The position numbers and the translations under genes are program-made. 64,000 bases of DNA from Lutjanus erythropterus. Its lineage: Eukaryota; Chordata; Actinopteri; Lutjaniformes; Lutjanidae. Location: assembly GCA_020091685.1 (NCBI GenBank), contig CM034604.1, forward strand, positions 10,472,519 through 10,536,518. The letters are read 5' to 3'. Shown piece after piece: positions 48,181 through 60,184 of the stretch. Under the pieces are notes generated by a model. The model was given only the letters and a program-made list of their open reading frames with translations, made no database searches and was not told where the DNA came from. The stretch's first letter is position 1. The number at the start of each line of letters is the position of its first letter.

Positions 48181-50153
48181 AATCGATACCACTTCCATGA
48201 CATTAAATATGAAGCAGCAGTCATTAGACGTTCAGGATAGCTTACCATAAAAACAAGAAAACAACTAGCAAAAACAGAAAAATCTGTACAACTCTGTACT
48301 TTGAAGGTCACAAATTAACGTGTTTTTCTTTTATAAAAAGTTAAATTTGTTTTAGGAAACTAGTACACCTCCATAGAAGTGCCAACATATTTTTTTTACC
48401 TTTTTTTTGTATACATTAACACAGAAATCTGTAATATACGGACTGGATAAATCATAAAATGACCACAATATTGTCATCAGGGATTAAGGAAACATGCTAT
48501 TCTGACAACAGTACTACAGCTGCGGTGTCCTGCTTTTAAATTTATATTCCTGGCCAAAATAAAAACGTTTGTCACTTTCACGTTGATTGGAGTTAAAATT
48601 AATGCTGAATGTTTGCTGAAAGAGTTAGTCTCTGTATAAGAGTCATAAGAAATCATTAATAATCTTTTAAAAGGCGTAGATGTTTACAATAGTTAAATTA
48701 AGCAATATGTTAATGGTGTCTGGCAGGCAGTGACTGAATTCAAAGAGTGTATTTTCAGAGCGGTGGGCTTCTGTTTTCAGAATAATAGGCTTAGTTTTCC
48801 CTCTCTCCCTCGCTTGTTATTGTCAGTTTACAATGTTGTGAGCATCCTGCGCTACTGCAGAGCTCCTGCAGCCTGCAGAGCTTCCCCTGAGTCTGGGGAA
48901 GCAAGTTGCATCTACTATAGATCACACAGGATTTCATACAATTTAACAAAACATCTGTGAGTCTAACACTTGGACTGCAGTACTGATTTTTACACATGAT
49001 ATTGCTACATATTACTTTAAACAAAAAATAATCAATTGTTAATTAGTGCACTTTAGTTGTACAGGCAGGCAGACTTTTTTAACCCTTAGACAGAGCCATA
49101 CTAGCTGTTTCCCACTGTTACGGTCATAATGCTAAGCTAAGCTAGCTGGTTGCTGGCTGTAGCTTGATATTTAGCATACAGACATAAAAGCATCATCAAT
49201 ATTGTCATCTTCCCAAGAAAGTAATTAAACAAATTTCCAAAAATTACAAAGTGTTCCTTTAACCCATTAAAGTGTATGAGTATAGATTGGTTAAATTTAC
49301 AGAATAAACAGGTATGGATTAGTATGAACAGTTAAGCACTCTTTGTATTGCCTTATAAGTATTTTTTTTGTATTAAGTTGAAATGAAATGGACTAGTGTA
49401 TTTTAAGTCATGATATACAGTATATGTGGTGTTTTGTGTGGAAGGTAAATATATATATATATATATGTGTGTTTGGAGCAATAATAGCACAGATAGGAAT
49501 GCAGTAGCAGTAGTATAGTATAGTGTTACTAGTGGGGTCAGTGGCAGCAGGACTTTTTAATATCTCCCATTTCCAAGAGAGACCAGCCCCCACAGCTTAT
49601 ATAACACAGGAAACAGATGTTGGCAACACACAATCATCTCTCTCTGCCTTTCTCTCCCTTTGTCTGATCTTTCTTCCCCTTTTGTCTTTTACTCACATTA
49701 TGACGTGTCACACACAACTTACAGTATGTATGTTTTTTCCGTCGTGAAAATACCTGCACATGGCTCAGCAGTCTGCAGTTTTAGAACACGGAGACGAACG
49801 AAAAACCGCTTCTTTCCTCATCAAAAATACTACAAACTGGTGTAGTGACACAGATACATCTAATTAAATCCATTTCTTTTAAGTGTAATATTGCTTAAAC
49901 TTGCAGTTTAACGTCTAATGCAGTCAGTTTTTTTTTTAAGTTTTTTTTTATCTCACAGTGGGAGATTTTTCTTAAAGTAGGGGGTTAACGTTTTGACTTG
50001 TGGATTATTTGTTGTGTAATCCTGCTCTTTAGCTGCAAACACCACAGTGATGTGACAGAGATTTTCCAGCACATAGATGGATGCAATTCAAATAAACACA
50101 TCATCCAGAAAATAGTGCTCATGTGAGAGGAGTGAGAGCAGATGGGATCAAAG

Positions 50154-50400
50154 TAGAGCCCGACCAATTTTATGGACCAATATTGGCCTAATATGGGCCT
50201 TCTGAGGATATATCATCTTGGCGTATATGTTTATGTATGAAAACTTATAAAACAGAAGACAAGGCTTTGGGTTATTTAGATTTAGCATCATCGGGACATT
50301 TATGAGGACAAGAGGAGCTTGCTTTCAGGTGATTGTCTTATAACCTGGTCGCTTAGTGTCTATCATTGTCTCTGTCAATAAAACTTCACCAGCAGACTCA
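50154..50400. mobile_element. Partial hAT MITE of the TAGAGC family
   Basis: TAGAGCCCGACCAATTTTAT matches the left terminus at 38339. It continues with GGCGTATATG and TGTATGAAAACTTAT, similar to ATATGAAAACTTTTATTTAC at 38418. The right end and target duplication were not found. Confidence 0.45.
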
Positions 50401-50989
50401 TTTTCCAGTTTCTTGACTTTAAAAAACAGTTAATTATTGATTAAAGTAGAGGAGACCGGGGTAAGTTGTAACACTTTTTGTCTCAGCACCTATAACTCAC
50501 TGAATTTTTGTGTTAAAGCTCTCAAAGTTTGAAACAAAGTACTGTTACTTATTACAAACAACGTTTCCAACTGTTTTTGTTTTCATTTTTGTACTAATTT
50601 CCCACCTTTTCCCAGAGGCTATGATTATTTTTTGTGATGGTTCTAGGTGGAAATTTGTTATTATTATGACATAATATATATAACATGTTTGTAATCTTAT
50701 AAAGTACATTTCAGTGTTTTTCGGTTTGAGTAATTCTAGAGTGATTTAAAATTTGAACTAGATCACAGATGGTTATTATCCCTCAGAAAAATAAATAAAA
50801 TACTGCTCTGTAGATATGCAGTTATGGTTTACTACACGAGATGGCATGCATATTGATAAATATACATTAAATGCCATTAAATTAATTGCCATGGAGATAT
50901 TTTGGAACCTGCAGCAGGAATTGTATTGCAATACACTGGATGTTAATAGTTTTGAGTCATTTATTAATAAAAAATATCCAAATTCTCTG

Positions 50990-51192
50990 ATGTCAGCTCG
51001 TCAAATATGAATATTTACTGATTTCTTTAGTCTTCTGTGGCAGTAAACTGAATATCTTTTGGGTTGTGGAAAAAAACAAGAAAATTTGAGAAAATCATCT
51101 TGGGCTTTTTGACTTTTTATGGACCAAACAACTAATTGATTAACAAAGAAAATAATTGACTGATTAATAAATAATTGTTAGTTGCAGCCCTT
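50990..51192 (-). mobile_element. hAT-like MITE (GGGCTGCAAC family), reverse, 5' half
   Basis: Read on the minus strand it starts AAGGGCTGCAACTAACAATT, then TAATCAATTAGTTGTTTGGT and ATTTTCTCAAATTTTCTTGT. The other half has decayed. Confidence 0.6.
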
Positions 51193-51672
51193 GAATCTAT
51201 AATGAAGATATTTGTTAAAGAAAACAGACCAGAAAAGGTTTTTAATCCAGCTCAAAAACTCACTATATCTGCCAGCGTATCTGTACTTGGTGAATTTTTC
51301 CCCTCTAACATCGTGTCAGTCTCAAAAATCCCATCTCAGTCAGGCACTAGATCAAAGGACAGAGGGTGGAAATAATATAAATGGACATCACAAACACAGT
51401 TTCAGGTGAAAGTCGAGACCACAGTCCTTTATCACCTGCTTTTACTCTGCGAGATCCACCTTGTGGAGGATGTGCTGCTATTTTTAAAATCTGTGTCACA
51501 CTGTATCAAAGTTGAACCCCTGCTGAAAACTCCGAGCCAATCTCTGACCTCAAATATTTTTTGTGATAATCGATTTCTGAGACACGCTGCCTTTTTCTCA
51601 ACTTTTGCGAATTTGTCAGAAAATGAAAAGTCCATTTCACCTCCTCTTGCTTTCCAAGCTCAGATGATGCCT

Positions 51673-51780
51673 GTTGCCAAGGCGACCGCTATAACCCAGG
51701 TGACAGACCCTTCCTGTGAGCCGCGCCCTGTGATTGGCCTATCGACCGGGGGGTCTGCAGATTGAGCGTTTTGATTGGCT
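51673..51780. promoter_or_regulatory. X-box with two downstream inverted CCAAT boxes
   Basis: GTTGCCAAGGCGAC (51673-51686) is an X-box with one mismatch. It is followed by GTGATTGGCC (about 51730) and TTGATTGGCTGG (about 51770), both inverted CCAAT (NF-Y) sites, in a CpG-rich patch. The order X then Y is that of RFX/NF-Y promoters, although the spacing is longer than in MHC class II genes. Confidence 0.35.
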
Positions 51781-51867
51781 GGCCGGTTGGCAGAGGCAGG
51801 GGCCCCAGCAGACAGAGATTCTGTAGGGAGCATTGATTTAATCGGCTGGCAAGCGGGCAGACAGTAG

Positions 51868-51909
<42 letters not shown>

Positions 51910-51922
51910 ACACACACACAAA
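51868..51922. repeat. (CA)n microsatellite
   Basis: A CA array with one CTCA interruption. It accounts for the Val/Cys-rich frames on the minus strand. Confidence 0.92.
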
Positions 51923-52506
51923 CGGCTCGCGGGCTGGAGGTGCAAGGGGAAATTTGGCCCAGTGGGGGTCACCTCTGTGGGAGCGAGCGTATGTGTGTGT
52001 AATATCATGCTCTCCAGGAGAGGCGTTGCTGGCAGTAATAGAAGCACTCCCAGGAGCAAACCACGCTGGGTAATATCACACTCCCTAGGGAACTCGCCAT
52101 ACACACACTCACCCCCTTATACACACACACACACGTGCACACACAGCTAAACATGGCACATATGGCCTGTGTTCAACACGACTTACATGCTAATGCAAAG
52201 ATGGAGAGACGGGGGGGGACACAAATCAACAGTGCACACACATCCGATTAGCTTCTTGCATTCTCACAAGGTCAGATGCTGCAGTGAGTTTTTGACTGAT
52301 GCGCTGGACATCCTGGGATCAGGAGGCACACAGAGACACACAAGGTGTCCACAGAGGCTCTCATGAGACATGATACAGTTTGTATTGGCAGACAGAATGT
52401 CAAGGAATTTCTGAAACTAAAGAAGTCAGATCAGTGTGAGGGTAAATTTTAGAGATATTTTGAAGATTGAACCAGGATTCCTGCTGCATTACATTTGATG
52501 TTCATG

Positions 52507-52847
52507 AAAGCTACAACAATTAGTTGATTAATCAATTAGTTGATGACTATTAAATTAATTGCCAAATATTTTGATAATCAGTTATTCTTTTTGAATAATG
52601 TTTTAACTAGAAAATGTTCAAATTTCTGATTTCAGGCTCTCTAATGTGAATAGTTTCCAGGTTTTTTTTTTTGTTTGTTTTTTTTTACTCCTCTCTGACA
52701 TTAAACTGAATATCTTTGGTTGGGGAACACTGATCAACACTTTTCACCATTTTCTTACATTTTATGGAATAAACAACTGATCAGTTAATCAAGAAAATGA
52801 TCGACAGATTAATCAATAGTGAAAATAATCATTAGTTTCAGGCCTAA
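52507..52847 (-). mobile_element. hAT-like MITE (GGGCTGCAAC family), near full length with target duplication
   Basis: ATGTTCATG flanks both sides (52498-52506 and 52847-52855), consistent with the 8-bp hAT duplication plus one chance base. Minus-strand order: AGGCCTGAAACTAATG, TCATTTTCTTGATTAACTGA, AGATATTCAGTTTAATGTCA, GAAATCAGAAATTTGAACAT, GTTGTAGCTT. Non-coding. Confidence 0.75.
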
Positions 52848-54519
52848 TGTTCATGCTTTTGTTTCAAGAGACGCAGTTATCCTGACAGTAATGTACTTGG
52901 GTTTATAAACTGATTTTTCCTGGTTTTCATATTAAGGTTTGACAGATGTCACCTCATGTACTCATTTTTGTTACATGATCAGAACAGAGCACTTGCTGTT
53001 GAAGCTGAATGATATGCAAAAAAGATATATACCATGTTTGGACAAATATTGTGATTAAGATATGAGTCATGATTTTAATGGGAATGGTTTGCATTTTATT
53101 TACACAGAGAAAGAGAAATATTAAAAAAATGATGATTATTAGATTGTTCTGTACCAAACAAGCAATGCTTCATTTATAATTGTATGTTTTGACACTTTTT
53201 ATTTTTATCGAAAGATTGTAGCTGCTGAGGTTTGGACATTGCACTTGTAACTGAATAGAGCTCATTACACATTTATGCATCATTTAGAGGTGCCCGACCT
53301 GGGATCAGTCTGAAACAGAGTGAAACAGGACGGGCAGGCGGGACATAACGTTGGGAGAAATGTGACTTGAATGTTGTTTGAATGTGGCGTTGCTAGTTAG
53401 CTAACTAATGAAATTGCTCGGGGGGCTTTTGGCATATATTATCAAATAGGTGCATAATACGACTGGGCATGTGATCAAAAAGGGTTAAAAAGTCGTTTGT
53501 CATTTTATTTCCACTTTAATATTTCATCCCAATTTAAATATCAGAAATATCTAGACTGTTGTTTATGGCTTGTGCTAATTGCTATTAGAGATATGAAAGA
53601 TTTCACACCAAATTAATTTAAATAAATATTATAGGGTTTTTCAGAATAAGAGAGATGCTTGGAGACTTTACTCTTACACGTCTCTGTAAGCAGGAGTAAG
53701 TTGCTTGATAGATGTGCCTTGTTCTTTACTTTTTGCGGAGAACTTTTTTACTTCTGAGGTAACTCTTTTCCTCAGAGTATTTCTCAGAAAAACTGCCGAA
53801 AAATACGAGCCCAGAACCCTAAAAGAGGAGGCAAAATAAATCTACTGCTGCCATTTTTTCCAATGCCGTAAGCTCCACAAATGCCATTCACCTGTGAGTT
53901 ATCATTCAGGTGAATTTCTGACTGATCCACTGATGTACGGGAAGCAATAAGATGTGTCATCCACTTCAATACAAAATGCTCCTCAGGTTTTAGAATCTGT
54001 CTCCAATTAATGCTCACACGCACGGCTCCGGCACATCTGACATTTCCCTCTTAATAGATTCCTCGCAGTATTTGCAGAAATCAGAAGCCTGCAGTCATGA
54101 CATCTCCCCACCCTGTAGCCTGTACCTGTATCACATCACAGAGCGCTACAAAGTGAGCTGAACACGAGGCGGGACGGCTTTAATTTTATATTTACTTCCC
54201 TCTCTCTGTCGCTCTCAGCCTCTGTCGTGCACAAACTCCAGGTTTTGCCACGTTTAGATGACAAGATGAAAGCGCGGAGAAGTCGGTGAGGGAGACGGAG
54301 AATGTATTTTCATGGCGGCCCATCTGAGATCCCTCCCTTTTTCTATAATCTATAGGCTGGTTTCACTCAGATTGGGAGCTGACAGCTTCATTAGGTGAGG
54401 GGGAAGCTGCTTTGATCTAAAAATACACACCATCATTGCCTCTGGAGTGGAAAAAGTTAAAGAGTCTCCCTGTGTCTTAATCAGAAAGAAGCGTCCTGAT
54501 TATTTTCAGCGGAGAGACA

Positions 54520-55114
54520 CACTCTTAGGAATATGGGTTCCAAAAGGGTTCTTCCCGAAGGGCTGAGGCTCTACCCAGAACCAGCTGCTTCTGAAGAACC
54601 CTTTTTTTGTGGAAAATGTTTGTCAGGGGTTCTTTGTTTGACAAAAGGTTCCATAAAGAACCCTTTTCATCCAAAGAACGGGTTTCAGCAATCATTGATG
54701 AACTCTTTCATTAAGGGTTCATCAAGGGTTCTTTGTACTACAAAATAAAAAGATTCTCTGTAGAACCCCCTGAGTGTGTTCTAGGTAAAACCCTTGAAAT
54801 ATTAAAAAGGCTCTCGGTAGAACGCCTTGACTGCGTTCTTGGTGGGTTCTTGTTCTACATTTAACCCTCAGAAAGGCTTCCATGTGGAACCATTACACCA
54901 TGGAAGGGTTCTCTGTAGAACCTCTCATAGGGGCAAACCTTTCACAGACGGTTCTAGGTATAACCCTTTATGTGGAGTTTTCGGTAGAACTCTCTGAAAG
55001 CATTCAAAGTGGAACCTTTAGAAAGGGTTGTACCAGGAACCAAAAAGCGTTCTCCTATGGGGACAAGACAAAGAACCTTTTTGGTTCTAGTTAGCACCTT
55101 TATGTGTGAGAGTG
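54520..55114 (-). mobile_element. GGTTCT/AGAACC foldback element, copy 2 (inverted, 595 bp)
   Basis: The left end is CACTCTTAGGAATATGGG. The right end is CTTTATGTGTGAGAGTG, whose reverse complement starts like copy 1 and then follows it closely (CTAACTAGAACC, a GGTTCTTTGTCTTGTCCCCATAG-type block). It is therefore opposite in orientation to copies 1 and 3. It ends 336 bp before the second coding exon. CA may flank both sides, but a clear target duplication is not established. Confidence 0.75.
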
Positions 55115-55353
55115 CAGAGAACGGTAAAACACTAAGTGATATTTTGTTGAGGCGTGTTAATGAGCGTTGTCACCCTGAGGAGCTTGCAAGTCGCCGCTGT
55201 GTGTTCAGGTGTTTTGGTAAATAAGAATCCGGCGTCAGCTCTGGACTTTGAGCTCATGTTTGGGCTTTGGACTTGTTGGCTCACATCAGTGTGCTGCGCT
55301 GTGTTTGTGATGTGCTCTGAGCGGCCCGATAGCACTCCCAATAACATCTCTCT

Positions 55354-55450
55354 CTCATCTGTCTCTTCTCCACCCCTCCTCCTCCTCCTCCCTCACCCTC
55401 CGCCTCTCTCTCTCTTTCTTTCTGTCTTTCCTTCCGTCTGTTTTTTGCAG
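55354..55450 (+). promoter_or_regulatory. foxn3: Long pyrimidine tract and splice acceptor of foxn3 exon 2
   Basis: About 95 bases are almost all C and T, with CTC and CTTT repeats, and end TTTTTTGCAG. This is far longer than a typical tract of 15-40 bases. It may bind PTB-type factors, but that is an inference. Confidence 0.8.
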
Positions 55451-55602
55451 AGCATAGGCAAAGGCTCTCTGTGGTCCATAGATCCAGAGTACAGGCACAA
55501 CCTGATCCAGGCGCTCAAGAAGACGCCGTACCATCCCTACTCGCCCGGCCTGGCCACCCCCTCCACCTCCCCACCCACCCTGCCTCAGACATTTCACCAC
55601 AG
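55451..55602 (+). CDS. foxn3: Forkhead box N3, second coding exon (residues 195-244, forkhead wing and C-terminal end)
   Basis: This 152-bp exon joins in frame to the phase-0 donor at 36901. It reads [20 protein letters not shown] (residues 195-214), then [10 protein letters not shown], the wing and C-terminal basic part of the FOXN2/3 forkhead domain. It continues into a Pro/Ser/Thr-rich linker that diverges from mammalian FOXN3. The acceptor is TTTTTTGCAG at 55441-55450, preceded by about 95 almost pure pyrimidines from 55354. The donor is CACAG|GTAAGA at 55603, leaving two bases of a split codon (phase 2). LKKTPYHP fits FOXN3 better than FOXN2, which as I recall has KKQPF at this point. 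The residue after SLW is Ser where mammalian FOXN3 has Cys, by my recollection. The remaining exons, including the C-terminal repression and interaction region, are not in the window. Confidence 0.96.
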
Positions 55603-55740
55603 GTAAGACGGATTAGCTGATTGGCTGATTGATTGTTCTGTGACATATCTGATTCACTTAATTAATTGCTTAATCACTTCATGAGGTTTGATTGGATTAT
55701 TTTTACAGGGATAATTGATAAACAATTAACAGAGAGTGGG

Positions 55741-55804
55741 GACAGACAGACAGACAGACGGACGGATGGACAGACAGACAGACAGATTGATAGATAGATA
55801 GATA
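55741..55804. repeat. Compound (GACA)n/(GATA)n microsatellite
   Basis: GACA units with GACG/GATG variants, then GATA units, 138 bp after the exon-2 donor. Confidence 0.92.
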
Positions 55805-58029
55805 TTATACACTGAAAAGAGAGAATTGTTGGACAAAGTTAAAGAAATCAGTTCACTTAGTAATGCAAATTTACTTTTTTTTTGTCAAATAAATTTCAGA
55901 CCAATTTAACTGGATTTGAAAATAACTTTATTCTTTTGTAAGCAATTTCCTTTTGTACGGTTCACAACCACGCTTTAAAAAAGTTTTAAAAATCAATGCC
56001 CAATTTTTTTCAAATCAAATTAAAAACTAAGAGTAACACAGTTTGGGGGGGGAAACCTGAATTCATCTTGTGTGTCACCTGTTGAAATGTCAAAATGCTT
56101 TAATCTGAATGAATGTAGAGTTAAAATATAATATTGCAGTAAACTAAAACTAATATAAAGGAAGGAAAAATAATATTCTGTTGATAATTTCATTGGCATA
56201 TTTTTGCACAGAAATACAAAGTTCAGTAGTTTGTAGTAAAGCCGCCTCACCCCGACAGCTGCCTCAGGGTCTGTAGGCAGGTCTCTATCTAGAATCATCC
56301 TCTGTTGCACCCGATGGTTTGACATCTCCTTCTGCATAATATCCTGCCGTCTAGTATTTGCATTACTGCGGAGATGTAGTGCTATTTGTTTAAGTACCCA
56401 AGAACACGAAGGATTAAATTGAGTTCTGTTTCAGGTCATGTAACCGCTGGTCTCAGGGTGGCAAATATGCATACATTAGTCAACTATATCTGACCACACA
56501 GTCAAATGTTAGACTGACTTTATGAAGAGTTTTATCATGTTGAGAATAAGTCATGGACCATTTTGCTTTTTAGACACATTTGTTTAGCATCTAACTTCAT
56601 GTCAAAGCATTCACTTTTCTGTTTATTTCAGCTTTACTATTAATGTTTTCTAATAGTTTTGGGTCCACTTGAAATGGCTACCAGCACTTCTCACCTGGAC
56701 GCTTGAATGAAAGTTTCCCAAACATGGAGTGGAACGGCGTTGCACTTTAGGGGCGTTGATTATTCTAATGATCAGATCTCATAAACGCACACCTACTCGT
56801 GAACAGGTCGCATTCCTCAGGTCAGAACAAGTGATTTACAACAAGTTTGTGAACTTTGGAGAGTTTGATGAATCCAACTTACAAGCAGACCTCACAGGAA
56901 CTAGTTAGAGGTGCTAACTTGATTAATTAAGACGAAAGAAACCGTTTAAGTCAGTTATTTGAATCTGTATTTTCCAGTTCCAGTTTTTCAAACGTGAGGT
57001 TTTGCTGATTTCTGGTTGGTTGGATTAAGCTGAATGACTGGAATGATTTTCTCAGGGAATATGTGTTCATGAGCACAAAATGTGTTGCAGTGGCGTTACT
57101 TGTTTTAGTTGTGGACTTGGTTGCTTATTTTGGTCCACAGTTTTATGGTTGGATAACAGGCTCGCACTTGAAGCTATTTTCTAGTCAAAAGAAAACAGTG
57201 TTGTTTAAAATGAAATGTATGATTCCAGAATAAATTCTGAGGAATGCTTTATACTATATTTATACAATCCTGCTTTGATTGAACTAAATTGAGAAATCAG
57301 AGCTAATATGCAGTTGTATGTATCTGATTTTTGAAGATGACACCTTGGGCTCCGGGAAATAGTGAAGTATTTTTCTCTATTTTCTGATGCTTTATAGAAA
57401 AATAAATGCACGATAAACATCAGAGTCAATATATTATCAGCTGATAATGGGAAAGTTAGATTATTCTTTATTATTCTAATAATGACATTGTTGCTGGTAA
57501 GGACTGAAAAAGGATAGACAATCAGCAAAAGTATCTATTAAAGCCAAATGCTACTGGAAATTTAAAAAAGTAAATGAACATTTGAAGAGTCAGAACTGTT
57601 CTAGTGTTGCGATACGACACAGTCAGAGATCTCACTGTCTACCACAAAATATTGCAAAATAGTGACTTGAACGGCGGCGAGAGCGGCCACTAACAAACTT
57701 ACACTGCTTATATCTTTTAAAGGACATGCCTTACCAGAAATGACAATGGTCCCTTCGTTCCTGTCTAATTGTTTCCACCCAGTTTTATCAGCAAAAGCTG
57801 GGAGATTGTCCTCAGTCTCTATTGAGCAAAGCATTTAGAGATGAATTTTTGGATGTACTGTATATTTGTTGTAATAGTAACATCAGTTAGATTTGGTCAG
57901 AACTGTAGAACATTAAAGCATCCATCTTTTGTCACCAAGCCTTAGCAATTGCCACCCTCAGGTGTGCGTGACTACAGGTTATATGAACATCTTACATGAA
58001 AAGCAGGTAAACATCAGTTATTGATCTTT

Positions 58030-58115
58030 GCTGAAAGAAATCCATACGGTGCATCCCTAAAAATAAGCCATACATGCACAAATCAATGAAAATAATCTGT
58101 AGTTGCAGCCCTAAA
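58030..58115 (-). mobile_element. hAT-like MITE fragment (GGGCTGCAAC family)
   Basis: The minus strand starts TTAGGGCTGCAACTACAGAT and TATTTTCATTGATTTG. Only about 50-80 bp remain. Confidence 0.5.
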
Positions 58116-58135
58116 GCAGATACAACATAAAACAT

Positions 58136-58880
58136 ACACACTCCTCCACCTCCTCTCTTCCTCTCTCTCCATCTGTCGCTCTCTCCACCCACCTGGCCCT
58201 AGGCGTTATATAGCTGACCCGCCCCATCCTCTTCTTAAATCTTTTTGCACGCTGTTTTCACTCCCATCCCTCCTCCTATCTTCTCTCCCCCCTCCGGCAC
58301 ATCGCAGGTAAAAGAGCTGCTCGCCTTTTTTTTTTTTTTTCTTGCTCTCTCCACATGTTCACTTGTTCACTCCCTCACCCTCTCCGCAGTCTTCCCTGTC
58401 CATCCCCCTTTCAATCCGCCTTTCCTCCGGCTCCTCGCACTCCTCTCCGTTCCGCTCCTCTCGCTCTTCTTGCCTCCTCTTTTTAATGTCCCATACACCC
58501 TCCCGCTCATCCTCAGGCATACATTACAACTAGCGGGGCACTCAGCACTCCGTCTTCTTTATTTATCCCCTCTGTGATTTATTCCTACTCTTTTCACTCC
58601 ATCTCCACCACTTTATCATTCAATTAAATCCTCCTTTGTCTACATTCACTTCACACACACCTCTCCGCAGCATCCACCTGTGTTGTTTCCTCCACACTCT
58701 CCTCCCCTGACCTCTCCCTCTGCTAACTTCTCGGTTTCCGGCTCTTCTGACCATCCCTGTGGAGATGTCAGCGAGAGTACTATTAGTTGTCTTTTTTTTC
58801 CCCTCTTTCTTCCGCTTGTTCTCTTTCTCCCTCTCCCTCTCTGAATACCCCCACCACCACCACCACCACCTCCTCCACCT
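58136..58880 (+). repeat. Pyrimidine-rich (CT) belt
   Basis: The + strand is dominated by C and T over about 750 bp (CTCTCC, CCTCC, TTCTT blocks, and a CACCAC repeat at 58850-58870), with an interruption near 58560-58670. A purine-rich counterpart follows at 59035-59125. The Ser/Leu/Pro-rich frames here are composition artefacts. Confidence 0.7.
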
Positions 58881-59034
58881 CCTCCACCCCGCTCCCCAGT
58901 TGATCCGGGCAGGTTGGCTTGCAGAGCCAGCGGACTGTGTAAGACAGAATAATTGGTTCACCATAAAATGTAAAAGTGTCATTTTGAACAATGAGGTATG
59001 GGGAAGTGGAACAAATTGGAGGCCGGATTCGGAA

Positions 59035-59125
59035 CATGAGGAGGAAGGGGGGAGGCGGGGGTGTAGTGAGGAGAGGTCGGGAGTACGGGGGGGAGGAGAG
59101 GGAGAGGGAGAGGGAGAGGTGGGGG
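59035..59125 (+). repeat. Purine-rich GGGAGA tract
   Basis: Runs of GAGG, GGGGGG and a GGAGAGGGAGAGG block on the + strand, opposite in composition to the belt just upstream. Confidence 0.75.
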
Positions 59126-59274
59126 GGTTGTTCATTTGCATTGTGACACACAGCGGGAAATGAGAGAGCAAGTGAGGAGAGTCCATTTCTTGGTTAGAGT
59201 GCAGCCTGGAGTCCCTTGTGATGCAGCACCTGAAGAGCATGTATTGTGTCATTGTGTCTCTGTACACTATCTAC

Positions 59275-59306
<32 letters not shown>
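59275..59306. repeat. (GT)n microsatellite
   Basis: A pure GT run immediately upstream of a hAT-like MITE. Confidence 0.92.
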
Positions 59307-59307
<1 letters not shown>

Positions 59308-59338
59308 GTCTTATCTTCCCAGCAGTGACTGTTTTCTG

Positions 59339-59690
59339 TTAGGGCTGCACCTGACAATTATTTTAGTCATGAATTAATCTGACGATAAGCTCCAAATAAC
59401 GATTATTTTCATTTTCAATTAATCGGTCAATTGATCAGTTAGCTGCCTGCCCTGTAAGAAAATGGTGAAAGATGTCGATCAGTATTTCCGAAAGTTTCTG
59501 TCTTTGTCCACAACCAAAAGATATTCAGGTTTCTGTCAAAAAGGAGTAAAGCAACTAGAAAATGTTCACACTTAAGGAGCTTGAATCAGAGAATTTTGAC
59601 TTATTTTCTCAAAAAAATAACTTATCTCTTTAATTAATTGATTATTAAAATAGTTGGCGATGCATTGACTAATTTTTAGGTCTATAAATC
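59339..59690 (+). mobile_element. hAT-like MITE (GGGCTGCAAC family), near full length
   Basis: It starts TTAGGGCTGCACCTGACAAT, passes through ATTTTCAATTAATCGGTCAA, AAGATATTCAGGTTTCTGTC, TTCACACTTAAGGAGCTTGA and TAGTTGGCGATGCATTGACT. The terminal GCAGCCCT end is lost. Confidence 0.65.
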
Positions 59691-60184
59691 TATATTTTAG
59701 TCTATATTTTTGTGACAAACAACACAGAGATTGATTCCGTTCAAAACTAGCAAATCCTCAACAAAAGAGTGGTGTCCATGTTTCCTTTATTGGTCATCAG
59801 AATAGTTGCAGATGAATTTTTCTGTCCATTTGTTCATTAATCTGTCACTGTCAGTGAAAAATGTTGATCAGCGTTCCCCAGAGCCCGAGATAACCAGTGC
59901 TGTGCATGAAGGCACTAATGCTTCATGCTTCTGGTGAGCGGTGAACTGAACAGATCAGACTCTCAGCAGAGAGAGAGCAGAGCAAATATGAACAGAAGTT
60001 TCGACGTGATATAAAAACTTTCTTTGATCATGTAGCGTGAAGTGCATAACCTGGGCTACACTGCACCTTCTCTGTTAACAGTGAGAAACAGACAGCTAGA
60101 TCTACATTCTACGCTTGTCTCCGCTGTCTCGTCTCCCTCTTCATCCCCCTGCTGTTCTCATACGTTATGGTGTGTTAATATTGA

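Larger units (their letters stand above)
36902..55450 (+). other. foxn3: foxn3 intron splitting the forkhead domain (18.5 kb)
   Basis: It lies between donor CAG|GTAAAG and acceptor TTTTTTGCAG, phase 0, and interrupts the forkhead between helix 3 and the wing (DRSQ/SIGKG). If retained, translation would run 21 residues past the exon and stop at the TGA at 36965, giving a protein with no wing. The intron contains hAT-like MITEs, microsatellites, a GGTTAG-type minisatellite, an X-box module and a GGTTCT foldback element close to its 3' end. Stretches such as 41700-43600, 44800-47600 and 53000-54500 show nothing I can name. Confidence 0.92.

Noticed and set aside
58620..59267. 215-codon minus-strand frame and its + strand partner
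   Set aside because: Composition artefact of the pyrimidine belt and purine tract (runs of Ser/Pro, Trp/Val and Arg/Glu).
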